Both the position numbers and the translations under genes were made by a program. A stretch of DNA of 64,000 bases from a bacterium (GTDB lineage: Bacteria > Planctomycetota > Planctomycetia > Planctomycetales > Planctomycetaceae): NCBI GenBank assembly GCA_016124895.1, contig WGMU01000006.1:1-64000 (forward strand), read 5' to 3'. This document shows positions 54,001 through 61,906 of the stretch, piece after piece; within the stretch, counting starts at the first letter, position 1, and each line of letters starts with the position of its first letter. The notes beneath the pieces were generated by a model. That model saw only the letters and a list, made by a program, of their open reading frames with translations, was not told where the DNA came from and made no database searches.

Positions 54001-57000
54001 GCTGTTCGGCCAGCGCCTCGCGGTCAGCGTCGAGCTGCTCGCGATCCTCGTCGAGCTGGCGTTTCGAGCGGTTCAGCTCGGCGCGATCGTTCGCCAGAAC
54101 GTCGCGTTCACCGGAAAGTCGCTTCTGGTCTTCTTCCACCTGCAGTCGACCGAGTTCGAGGTCCTCTTCGCGGTCACGCAAATCCTGTTCACGTTCGGCG
54201 ATGTCATGTTCGAGCCGCCGGCGCGTCGCGTCAAACTCAGCCTGGGCAGCGTCGAGTGCTTCCTGCAGTTGAACAAGCCGTTCCGATTCGCCAGTCACGC
54301 GCTGCCGCTCTTCGTCAAGCTGCGCTTCGAGTTCCGCTCGTCGCTGCTCGAATTCCTGCCGCTCGCGTTCGAGTTCGTCACGCGTCTGCTCTGCTTCGGC
54401 CTGCAGCCGCGCAAACTCGACCCTGCCCGCAGCGCGAACTTCGTCTTCATTCAGCAGTTCCTCGCGCCGCCGTTCGATCTCCGCGCGATCGTCTTCGAGC
54501 GACTGCCGATCCGCTTCGAGGTCCTGCTCACGCGTCGTCAGTTCGTCTCGCTGCGAATCGAGTTCGGTCTGCTGCGCTGCAACGGCCTGCCGATCGAACT
54601 CCAGCCGTTCGACTTCCTGGGAAATGCCTGCTTCTCTGGCCTTCAGTCCGATTTCGAGTTCTTCCACTTCCCGCTGCCGGTCGGCGAGCTGAGCCATGCG
54701 CGCCGCGTGTTCGTCTCGTCCAGCAGCGAGCTGTTGGCGTTCCTCGTCAAGACGCCGCAGTTCGGCTTCAACTTCGTCCCGCTGCTGCTGAAGCTGCACT
54801 TGTTCGATGTGAAAGGCTTCTTTTGAGGCTTCGATCGCGGACTGCTCGATTTCCGCCCGTTGTTGTTCTGCAGCGAGTTCGCGCCGTTCAGCTTCAAGCC
54901 GGGCTTCCTCGTCGCGCAATTCAGCCTGGGCTTCCTGGTATTTCTTCCGGTCGCGTTCGAGTCGTTCGCGATCGGCCTTCAGTGACGCGTGATAATCGTC
55001 GAGTGCCGACTGGGCCGTCGCATACGCCTGCGACTTCTCTTCGAGCTTCGCCTTTTCGGACGCCAGTTTCTCTTCGCGTTTCTGCTGCTCGGTGCGCTGC
55101 TGCTCGAGATCGAGCCGTTCGCCTTCGATCTCGCCCCGCAGATCATTCAGCCGAGTCTGTTCGTTCTGCAGTTCTTCACGACTCTGCTCGAACTCGCGCT
55201 GCATGTCTTCGAGCTTCGACTGTTCGTCGCGGCAGCGGGCAAGCTGCACCGTCAGCTCGGAACGTTCATCGTTGATCCGCAGTTCGTTCTGCTTGAGTCG
55301 TTCGTCGAGTTCGCTCAGTCGTGCCTGCTCGACATCGAGTTCCTCACGGTCCGCGTCGAACTTCGAGCGGTCAGATCGCAACTGTGCGATCTGCTCTTCA
55401 AACGCGCGTCGTTCCTCGGCGAGCTGCGACGATTCTTCCTGCAGCCGGATTTCGTCCTGCACGATCTTCTGCCGCGTCGCTTCAACGTCGTCCTCGGTCG
55501 ACGAGGCCCGCTCGGCGAGTTCCTGCACGACAGCTCGCTGCCGCTTGAGTTCCTCACGTTCCTTCTCTGTTCGCTTTTCCGTTTCGTCGATCTGCTCCCG
55601 CAACTCGGCGAGTTCTCGTTCGCGTCGTTCGACCTGCCGTTCGCGCTGCCGCAGTTCGTCGGTCTTGCGTCGTGACTCTTCTTCGACTTCCTTCAGCCGG
55701 GCCTGCAGGTCATCGGCGTCGTGATGCGACTTCTGCTCCCACTCCTGTGCTTTCTGGTCGAGCTGCTTTCGCAGTTCAGCGAGTTCCTCCTGCTCGTCGC
55801 GGATCGATTTCTCCAGTGAGTCCGCGCGGAGAATCCGGTTTCGCAGCGATTCCGACTGCTGGTCAAGATCCCGCTGTCGACTGTCGACTTCGGCTTCGCG
55901 CCGTTTCAGAGACTCTTCGAGATCGCGCGTCCGCTGCTTGAGTTCGCGTTCGCGACGTTCGAGATCGTCGCGCAGTGATTCAACCCGGTGCTCGGTCGAA
56001 TCGAAGTCCTGCCGGTGTTTCTGCAGCTCGGCTTCCTGAGCCTTGATCCGCTCTTCCCGCTCAGCGAGGTCTTTCTTCTGCTGTTGCAGTCGCGTTTCGA
56101 GATCCAGCAGCCAGTGCTCCTGGGACGACGCGTCGACTGACTTGCGTTCGGCCTCGCTGAGCTGCTTGAGCAGTTCCCGCTCACGATCGCTGACCTCTCG
56201 CGCCCGGCGCGTCAGAAACTCTTCCTTGCGAGCCGCTTCGGCCAAACGCGTTTCCAGCGAGTTGCGTTGCGATTCGAGCTGCTCTTCCCACTGACCAATG
56301 TCGCGGTTGTACCGCTCAATCTGATCTTTGAGCGTCTTCTCTCGCATCCGCAGCGAGTCAGCCAGCCGTGTCAACTGCTTGCGGTAGGCTTCGTGTTCGA
56401 GGTTGTCGCCGTCGAGTGCGCCGGCCTGTTCCGTCAGTTCCAGAAGCTGCTGGTCGAGATCGCGCTCTCGGGAACGCAGTGACTCTTCCTGATCGGCAAG
56501 CCGCTGTTCGCGATCGCTGAGCCGCTTGAGTTGAGACTGCGCCTCCTCACGTTCGAGTGAAATGGTCCGCTGTCGTTCCTCAAAGTCGCGCTGCTGATCG
56601 GCCAGTTCGTCACGCTGCTGTTCAATCTCGCGGCGCAGCCGTTCCAGATCGTCGCGTTCGGCATCAAGCAGTTTGCGTGCGGAGTCGACGTCTTCCTCAG
56701 ACAGTTCGGCGTGTTCGTCCTGCAGCCGGTCGCGCATGCGTTCGAGCGATTCCCGCTGCCGCTGCAGTTCCTTTTCCCGCTGCTCGAACTCGCGCTTGCG
56801 GTCATCGATCTCGCCCTGCTGCCGCGAGTACTGGCTGCGCAGCCGTTCGAGTTCGCTCTTCGTGCGGTTGAACTCCGCGCGCTGATGTTCCAGTTCGAGT
56901 TCCTGATTGGCGATGTCCGCCTTGCGGCGGTCGAGATTGCGTTCCTGATTCCGGAGTTCCTCTTCCCGGTCCGCCTGTTCGTTACGAACCGTCTGCAGTT

Positions 57001-57697
57001 CGGCTCGCAGACGTTCGATTTCCTGACGTTCACGGTTCAGATCATCGCCGCTGCCCACCAGCGCAAAGAGCTGTTCGTCGAGTTCGCGCGCCGCCGATTC
57101 GCTGACGTCGCGTGAGGATAGATCGGTCAGCTTCTCTTCGAGTTCCCGGAAGCGGTCATCAAGCTGCTGCTCGCGCGTCCGCAGTTCCTGTTCACGGCTG
57201 TCGAGTTCCTTCGCCTCATACTGCAATCGGTTCTGCTGCTGAGCGAGCATTTCGCGCTGACGTTCCATCAGCCGGTCGTCGGTCGCTGATTCCGAGCGAG
57301 TGGCCGCGTCAAACTGATCGGTACCGACCGCCTGATCAATCTCTTCCGGCCGAGCCAGTCGCAGTCGAAACTCTGCCGGTCCGACGGCCAGCCGATCGCG
57401 TTCGGTCAGCTCGGTCACTTCGCGAATCGGCCGATCGTTCAGCCAGGTGCTGTCACCGAACTCTTTGACGACAGTGCTGTTCGGCCCGGAAACGATCACG
57501 CAGTGCTGCGGCAGAATGCCCTGCGCCCGAACCGTCAGCGTGCAGGCCCGCGACGAACCAATCGTGCATTGCGTGCCGGGCAGCAGCAGGATCGAACTGA
57601 GTCCCAGATGCTGCTGCATCGGCTCGATGATGAGAACATCGCGCACCGGACGAACGGAACGAACCAGAGAACCCGAGCTTGCGAACTGATCTGCCAT
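51041..57697 (-). CDS. giant FHA-domain, coiled-coil, two-TM protein
   Basis: This 2218-residue protein opens with an FHA domain (about residues 20-115: IGSSR at 46-50, H65, and N87 in WLND), a phosphothreonine-reading module. From about 135 to 1870 it is almost continuous coiled coil of E, R, L, Q and D with few breaks. A basic patch (RSRRRKKKKAKK), an acidic linker rich in D/A/E, and a helical segment follow. Two transmembrane segments close the protein at about 2122-2140 and 2150-2166, with a polar tail ending TSQHTH. It would be a very long, membrane-anchored, cytoplasmic rod with a phospho-reader at its tip. I know no characterised relative. Long plus-strand frames across it are antisense shadows of the coiled-coil codons. 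Confidence 0.88.
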   Translation of the reverse strand: MADQFASSGSLVRSVRPVRDVLIIEPMQQHLGLSSILLLPGTQCTIGSSRACTLTVRAQGILPQHCVIVSGPNSTVVKEFGDSTWLNDRPIREVTELTERDRLAVGPAEFRLRLARPEEIDQAVGTDQFDAATRSESATDDRLMERQREMLAQQQNRLQYEAKELDSREQELRTREQQLDDRFRELEEKLTDLSSRDVSESAARELDEQLFALVGSGDDLNRERQEIERLRAELQTVRNEQADREEELRNQERNLDRRKADIANQELELEHQRAEFNRTKSELERLRSQYSRQQGEIDDRKREFEQREKELQRQRESLERMRDRLQDEHAELSEEDVDSARKLLDAERDDLERLRREIEQQRDELADQQRDFEERQRTISLEREEAQSQLKRLSDREQRLADQEESLRSRERDLDQQLLELTEQAGALDGDNLEHEAYRKQLTRLADSLRMREKTLKDQIERYNRDIGQWEEQLESQRNSLETRLAEAARKEEFLTRRAREVSDRERELLKQLSEAERKSVDASSQEHWLLDLETRLQQQKKDLAEREERIKAQEAELQKHRQDFDSTEHRVESLRDDLERRERELKQRTRDLEESLKRREAEVDSRQRDLDQQSESLRNRILRADSLEKSIRDEQEELAELRKQLDQKAQEWEQKSHHDADDLQARLKEVEEESRRKTDELRQRERQVERRERELAELREQIDETEKRTEKEREELKRQRAVVQELAERASSTEDDVEATRQKIVQDEIRLQEESSQLAEERRAFEEQIAQLRSDRSKFDADREELDVEQARLSELDERLKQNELRINDERSELTVQLARCRDEQSKLEDMQREFEQSREELQNEQTRLNDLRGEIEGERLDLEQQRTEQQKREEKLASEKAKLEEKSQAYATAQSALDDYHASLKADRERLERDRKKYQEAQAELRDEEARLEAERRELAAEQQRAEIEQSAIEASKEAFHIEQVQLQQQRDEVEAELRRLDEERQQLAAGRDEHAARMAQLADRQREVEELEIGLKAREAGISQEVERLEFDRQAVAAQQTELDSQRDELTTREQDLEADRQSLEDDRAEIERRREELLNEDEVRAAGRVEFARLQAEAEQTRDELERERQEFEQRRAELEAQLDEERQRVTGESERLVQLQEALDAAQAEFDATRRRLEHDIAEREQDLRDREEDLELGRLQVEEDQKRLSGERDVLANDRAELNRSKRQLDEDREQLDADREALAEQQQKIELELAALEEEQATLAAEKAAFAEQADELAAKTAEIETRQLELDELAASIERREVALESEQEKLFEEIEQLESQRAEVELREAQLDSELQKLDAQRECLDEKELELAAAREELDAERDACSQDREELKEQRARITELQSELETEKVEVSAERARLALEQARVESQQAKLEAEKTRIDADLARVDTERAEVVADRQHVDALKKKLELLETQLGDAKTALNGDREAMHSRLDELNREHADIRTERHKLEAGKVELAEQHSGLAEKEVELTSRLEESLRELQAEREQRDADRRRIAELEERIMTGDAEPTEAQQQLAERVEAALQELERERQSRDTERSRIAEMERELATERAELAALRQHFAAESEQLQSFRLTVSSREDELSSQKMKLAQREMDITRTREEVELERQELEALRATIGSGREKLRFDWEKLDTERDKLVSQNGEVSRRAGDLALRLEAALDELHRERQVREAERVQLRNLEARFEDGQQQVQEMRQRMSLERRKLSEQQRTIARRETEIRGATKSLQANREGLQAQIAVMSRQLESLLAERAELDRRRDELNRELSETGHDNAEGRFDLAMQELTHERRARNIERQQLSAMVTQLTQLRDQLTREHSATVDVFEPIVGDDESIEYTLDLDYEEDELLVGADESLESEADDSLTDRIEEVEAEVEALRQEREEIAQQREQAQRALEELEGGDDEEDERPRGFFRSRRRKKKKAKKNGPVEITELADQAKAGAKNEEDEAKQFRSILSSMFGINRGDDSQSGNPPAAEVDPAKSDADANADADSELEAAADDEQEHSIDVPVEVVEPEWARAVEPTSPEVDRSEVRGASVEDGQDDSERREKSRELARRLAMTSLRDVANQSARNALTEHTQRKLSRKMWVDCGLAVIAMGMGGAYLTSDFTSTISWATYGWVAIVIGAIALIEMFRTFVRWQRASSWKKEQATRKSRRKSAEDRYDKYINQGRAYSGNPWTSQHTH

Positions 57698-58099
57698 ACC
57701 GACTTCCCGACTGAAGACGTTGACTCTGTCTGCTGTGATGACGCGGCTTTGAATGAAAAGCGACGGCGCTCACAGCGCGGATACGACGGAGGGAACTCGC
57801 CGTCATGGCATATACCCGCGCGAAAACGGGAGTCAAAAAGCGGGACGCCGACTGATCGATAAAGCCCGAAACAGTCCGACCGCCGGCACGATCACTCCCG
57901 CCGTATCGCGAGTGGCAACGCGTTGAGCAGCGGCAACGCGATGCTGCGGTTTCTCAACAGGTGCTCTAACGCGACATTGCCAGATTGCGGAGTCAGCTTC
58001 CGCAACGGAGCATCAGAAATTGATGGCAAGACGGTTGACTCCCCAGCTACAAGGAGCGTCTCAACTCGATAAGCCGCTCCTGCTGAACGAGGAATTGTA
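57698..58099. other. divergent intergenic region
   Basis: About 400 bases separate the giant FHA gene (-) from the secretin-N-like repeat gene (+). Promoters for both should be here. An AGGAGCG/CGCTCCT stem with a 17-base loop lies near 58053-58083, close before the plus-strand start (58100), which has GAGGA as ribosome site. No gene is seen. Confidence 0.4.
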
Positions 58100-59767
58100 A
58101 TGAACCGCCTCCGAACTGCCTGGCACTCCGTGTCGTTTATCACCGCCATCGTGATCGCCGCCCTGTCGAGCACCGCGCCGCTCGCGTCGGCACAGGACGC
58201 CGCAAAAGATGCCACGACGGCGGAGGCCCCGAAGATTCCCGAGATCGCGGACGAACCGCGGACCGTAGATCCGGCGACCATCCTCCCAGGGCCGGTCGTC
58301 AAACTCGCGACCGTCGAGTTCAAAGAGACGTCTCTCCGGGAAGTCGCGGATTGGATTCAGACAGAGTCAGGAATTGCTGTCTTCATTGATTCGACAGCAC
58401 TTGAAGGGGCCGGACTACTTCCAAGCGAACCCATCACGGATCACCTGCAAGACGAACCGATCTATTTCCTGCTCGATAGATTGAGGCTTCTCGACCTGTC
58501 CTGGTTCGTTCAGGACAACGTGATTCGAATTACGACTAACGATGTAGCCTTCGATCCGAACGAGTTTCAGACGACACCATACAACGTTTCTGACTTTCTC
58601 GACGCAGGCCTTCAGAGTGATCGTCTGATCGCAACGGTCAAGCTCGTCTCAAATGTGCATTGGGAAGAAGTTGACGGACCTGGAGGTAATGTCGAGCCAC
58701 TTGGGGATGTTCTGTTTGTTCGACAGACGCGTGCCGGACACAGGCAGATCAAAGGACTGCTGACGGCACTGCGGAAGCACGGCCGGCAGACGTTTGCTTA
58801 CGAACCGCCTCAGCACCAGACGCTACGGGGAAAGCTGGAAGAGCCGATCAGCGTTTCCATTCGAGATACTCCACTGAAGCTGGCGATTGCAGATCTGGCC
58901 GAACAGACGAAAACCGACATTCGACTGGACACAACCGAACTGAAATCAGTCGGAGTTCGCGACCGTGAGCAGGTTTCTCTGGTCCTGAACAACCGCCCTT
59001 TGCGAACAGTTCTTGAGCTGTTGTTGAGCAAGCACGATCTGACCTGGTCGATTCGGGAAGGAGTGATCTGGATCACGTCGCGAGACGGTGCTGAGTCGCA
59101 TCTCAAATGCGCTGTCTATGACGTTCGAGATCTTTGCCGGGACACCGGCGAATCTCAGGAACTGGCCAACGCCATTTTCAACCAGACCTCCAGCAATTGG
59201 GCAATGACGGGTGGCAGTGGAGGCGAGATTCAATTTCCTCAGCCAGGCACAATGGTCGTTCTGCAGACGGAACCCGGACACGAGCAGGTTCTGAAACTGC
59301 TCTCGACTTACCGGGAAGCACTGCTGATTTCCAAGAACCGAAAACGTTCAGACCCCGGTGACGAAGTCATCGATCACTATTACCAGATGCAACAGCCAAT
59401 CGCTGATGTACTCGCCAAAGTGCTGGTCACGCTGGTCGCTCCCGAAAGCTGGCGGTCGGAAGCCAGACCGGATGCAATCGGAACGATCCTACTGCTTCCG
59501 TCAAACACGGGATTGACAACAGGATATGCCGGAAAGGCCAATCAACCTGCAACAACTGCCGGCCTGATCGTACCGCAGAGTGTTCTGATCATTCGTCAGA
59601 CGCGGAAAAATCACGAAGAAATCAGCACGCTGATCGGCCGCATTCAGAACGGTGACCCGCCGATTTCGTTCGGCGGCGCTGGCGGCGGGATGGGAGGCAT
59701 GGGTGGCGGATTCGGCGGCGGTTACTTCTCGGTAAAGCCGTCTGTTGGCGCTTCGGCCGGACGCTGA
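58100..59767 (+). CDS. secreted protein with repeated secretin/STN-like modules
   Basis: This 555-residue protein has a signal peptide (residues 1-31, ASA-Q). Two modules look alike: a STN-type beta-alpha motif, LREVADWIQTESGIAVFIDS (79-98) and LKLAIADLAEQTKTDIRLDT (259-278), each followed by a 'WFVQDNVIRITT' or 'WSIREGVIWITS' strand pair. After each comes 'YdVsDfl', a glycine-containing turn, and a LFVRQT...H..I..LL..LR (205-225) or MVVLQTEPGHEQVLKLL unit. A third, partial copy ends the chain before a glycine-rich tail. The plan is like the N-domains of secretins, without a secretin pore. The 3' end overlaps the convergent lipoprotein gene by 46 bases. Confidence 0.78.
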   Translation: MNRLRTAWHSVSFITAIVIAALSSTAPLASAQDAAKDATTAEAPKIPEIADEPRTVDPATILPGPVVKLATVEFKETSLREVADWIQTESGIAVFIDSTALEGAGLLPSEPITDHLQDEPIYFLLDRLRLLDLSWFVQDNVIRITTNDVAFDPNEFQTTPYNVSDFLDAGLQSDRLIATVKLVSNVHWEEVDGPGGNVEPLGDVLFVRQTRAGHRQIKGLLTALRKHGRQTFAYEPPQHQTLRGKLEEPISVSIRDTPLKLAIADLAEQTKTDIRLDTTELKSVGVRDREQVSLVLNNRPLRTVLELLLSKHDLTWSIREGVIWITSRDGAESHLKCAVYDVRDLCRDTGESQELANAIFNQTSSNWAMTGGSGGEIQFPQPGTMVVLQTEPGHEQVLKLLSTYREALLISKNRKRSDPGDEVIDHYYQMQQPIADVLAKVLVTLVAPESWRSEARPDAIGTILLLPSNTGLTTGYAGKANQPATTAGLIVPQSVLIIRQTRKNHEEISTLIGRIQNGDPPISFGGAGGGMGGMGGGFGGGYFSVKPSVGASAGR

Positions 59768-60666
59768 GGCAGCGACAGATCGTCGCCCAGGCGAACGTAA
59801 CCGGGAGTCGCAGCGAGTGCGGGCGAAGGTGCTGGTTCGACAACCGCTCCGGCCGGTTCAACGTGCGACGCTTTCCAGTGACCGATCAGGTGTCCCGGAA
59901 TGACACAGGCCGCCGTGATTGCGAGGTTGCTCGGTGGCGGAGCGAAGTTGTTAACCTGGCCAGCAATATGAGAGCCGTACGCGGGGTACAGGATCTTATA
60001 GGCTTCCTGCTGCTCGCCGGTCAGCCCTTCGGAAGCCAGGAAGCTCAGCGCGTCGCTGGTGGCGATCTGCTCGTGACGCAGCGCGACGCCCGGCAGCAGA
60101 TAGGCCGCCGCCCACGTGCCTTTGTACTGTCGTCGCGAGAAGTCCTTCGCGTGACCGGCTTCGTGCAGCGCGATGGCCGGATGGTCCGAGTAGATGTTGA
60201 CCGTGTTTGTGAACGGGTTGTAGTGGTCGCCGCCGGTGATGCGTCCCGGAACCAGCGTGTAAGTCAGCGTCGCAATCGTCCCGAGTGTGTACCGCCAGCC
60301 CGGCGCGACCGATTTGTTTCCTCGCAACCGCCGCCATTCGTCCAGCGGCGCGTACTGATTCAGCCGCACCTTGACGCGGTCGAGATCGTTGGCGTCGAGA
60401 TACTCCTGCAGCGACTGCTCGGTTCCGTGCGACACGAAGTGATTGTCGACGCGCGTCGAAAGCAGCATCACCTTTGACGGAATGCCGACGATCCAGCCGA
60501 CGCCGTCAAGAATGGGAATCGGCCGCCCGCGTTCAATCTGCGCTTCGTCCGCCTTGAGTGGCAGGTCGTTCTCCGTTCTCGCTCGCGTCCCGTAGTCGTA
60601 GCCAGGCGACACGCAGCCGGAGAGCAGCGCGAGCAGACAAAGCGCGATCGGCCCGGGGCGTTGCAT
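59722..60666 (-). CDS. lipoprotein with HExxH metallopeptidase-like motif
   Basis: This 314-residue protein carries a lipobox (LLSGC, C18) after a short hydrophobic signal, so it is predicted to be lipid-anchored. The ATG at 60666 is preferred over 60711 because it begins exactly at that signal. At 168-172 it reads HEAGH (HExxH), followed by KDFSRRQYKGTW and, later, RHEQIATSDAL; the latter may supply a third ligand. This makes a zinc metallopeptidase likely but not proven. Its last 46 bases overlap the 3' end of the convergent gene on the other strand, and both frames there encode plausible tails. Confidence 0.8.
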   Translation of the reverse strand: MQRPGPIALCLLALLSGCVSPGYDYGTRARTENDLPLKADEAQIERGRPIPILDGVGWIVGIPSKVMLLSTRVDNHFVSHGTEQSLQEYLDANDLDRVKVRLNQYAPLDEWRRLRGNKSVAPGWRYTLGTIATLTYTLVPGRITGGDHYNPFTNTVNIYSDHPAIALHEAGHAKDFSRRQYKGTWAAAYLLPGVALRHEQIATSDALSFLASEGLTGEQQEAYKILYPAYGSHIAGQVNNFAPPPSNLAITAACVIPGHLIGHWKASHVEPAGAVVEPAPSPALAATPGYVRLGDDLSLPQRPAEAPTDGFTEK

Positions 60667-60792
60667 GACAGACGAACAGCGTTGTAATCGTGATTCGAGA
60701 AGGAATCGCATCGTTGTTCACGGAAACTGAAGACGGACGGGACGGAAATGCAACGCTGCAGTTTTCAACCGCGAAGCGGCGTAAGCATGTAG

Positions 60793-60812
60793 CCGTGGGC
60801 ATCAGCCCACGG
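60793..60812. repeat. hairpin palindrome CCGTGGGC / GCCCACGG
   Basis: Eight-base arms with the loop ATCA. First of three neighbouring palindromes in the gap between the lipoprotein and secreted-protein genes. Confidence 0.75.
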
Positions 60813-60837
60813 TTAACGTCGTCTAACACTTTAAAAA

Positions 60838-60882
60838 CCGCGAAGCGGCGACAGAGGAAACGCTGCTGTCGCCGCTTCGCGG
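60838..60882. repeat. 17-base perfect inverted repeat
   Basis: CCGCGAAGCGGCGACAG at 60838-60854 and its exact reverse complement at 60866-60882 enclose an 11-base loop. Such a stem is stable enough to be a transcript terminator, but the half-site recurs nearby, so a dispersed repeat is more likely. Confidence 0.85.
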
Positions 60883-60909
60883 CTGGTAGTTCCTGTTTGA
60901 TTGACTGTT

Positions 60910-60929
60910 CTGCGGGCTGACACCCGCAG
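60910..60929. repeat. hairpin palindrome CTGCGGG / CCCGCAG
   Basis: Seven-base arms with a six-base loop CTGACA. Third palindrome in the cluster, next to another CCGCTTCGCGG half-site at 60943. Confidence 0.75.
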
Positions 60930-61033
60930 CTACGTGCTGTCACCGCTTCGCGGCTCCTCTGCGTTGCGCTCCGAGCCCGGCCAACGCGCTTCGATCCCTC
61001 CGGGATTGCCGTGCGTTCGGGCTGCGATACTCG

Positions 61034-61879
61034 TCACTTCGACTGAGCCACGGCGTGAAGCACGGTCTGCTGGTAATCGCGAAACGAGACCCACTTGAGA
61101 TTCGGGTCGCGGAGTTTTGATTCCCAGTGCTGGATATGCTGCCGCTCCTGAGCGTGGAAGCCCCAGACGAATCGATGCTGCGCTTCCAGTATCCACGGCC
61201 GGTCGAACGCCACATTGACCTGCACGCGCAGCGGAATCAGCTCGCGGCGTTTCAGGCTGTTATTCAGTTCGAGCCGTGGGCCGGGAAACTGATTGCGGGG
61301 ATGCAGCACGTAGTTCAACCGCGCGGACCAGTCGGCGAACTGCAGATATTCCTCGGCGGCTTCGGGGACCTGAGCCGTTCCGCAGTCGACCTGATACGCA
61401 TACTGCGGGCTGTCCAGTTTCAGATGCTTCGACGCCGCAATGAACTCTTCGCGGAACTGCGGCCGGAGCTGAAACTTCAGCGGTCCGACGACCGACCGAG
61501 CATCCGCATCTCCGCGTTCTTCCAGTCGTCTGACATAGCTGGTCGTCTCGTCGCGGGCAGCATCGAGCAGTTGTTGAATCTGCTCGAACGAAACCGTCGT
61601 CGCGATCATCCGCTTACCATTGAAGATAATGAACCGCTTATGCGCAGGCTCGAAGACGGTGACCTCGCCGACGGATGGCCGGTAGCCAAAAACCCTGCCC
61701 GCGTGAAACACAGTCAGACTGGTCGCCACAAGTTCTTCCTGCGGCTCGCCCGGCGCCGCGTCCGGCAACGGCTGCACAACTTTCGTGACCACGCTGAACT
61801 GCTGAGCGACGCCCGTTGACGCTGTCGCCATCACGGTGAGCAGTCCCAGGCAGAGGCAAACCAGTTTTTGACGGTGCAT
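61034..61879 (-). CDS. secreted protein of unknown function
   Basis: This 281-residue protein has a signal peptide (residues 1-25). I do not recognise a family. It is rich in short amphipathic strands and helices, with VFGYRPSVGEVTVFEP and FIIFNGKRMIATTVSFEQIQQLL giving a beta/alpha region and TSYVRRLEERGDADARSVVGPLKFQLRPQF-like segments later. A single cysteine lies near residue 165 (DCGT). The C-terminus has clustered aromatic and basic residues (HFVWGFHAQERQHIQHWE-type). No membrane segment other than the signal is seen. It lies 27 bases downstream of the Gfo/Idh-type gene on the same strand, so they are probably cotranscribed. Confidence 0.72.
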   Translation of the reverse strand: MHRQKLVCLCLGLLTVMATASTGVAQQFSVVTKVVQPLPDAAPGEPQEELVATSLTVFHAGRVFGYRPSVGEVTVFEPAHKRFIIFNGKRMIATTVSFEQIQQLLDAARDETTSYVRRLEERGDADARSVVGPLKFQLRPQFREEFIAASKHLKLDSPQYAYQVDCGTAQVPEAAEEYLQFADWSARLNYVLHPRNQFPGPRLELNNSLKRRELIPLRVQVNVAFDRPWILEAQHRFVWGFHAQERQHIQHWESKLRDPNLKWVSFRDYQQTVLHAVAQSK

Positions 61880-61906
61880 GAGCTTCGACTCCGGTCGAAG
61901 TTGAGG

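Larger units (their letters stand above)
60667..61033. repeat. intergenic region with palindrome cluster
   Basis: This 367-base gap between the lipoprotein gene and the secreted protein gene (both minus strand) carries three hairpin palindromes, listed separately, and four copies of the 11-base core CCGCGAAGCGG or its complement (starting at 60769, 60838, 60872 and 60943). No gene is supported. It resembles a cluster of planctomycete dispersed palindromic repeats. Confidence 0.65.

Noticed and set aside
52151-55275. Two long plus-strand open frames (522 and 510 codons) inside the giant FHA gene
   Set aside because: They are antisense to the coiled-coil codons (E, Q, R, L), lack family features and ribosome sites, and are built from runs such as SSSRSS and QFLFV.
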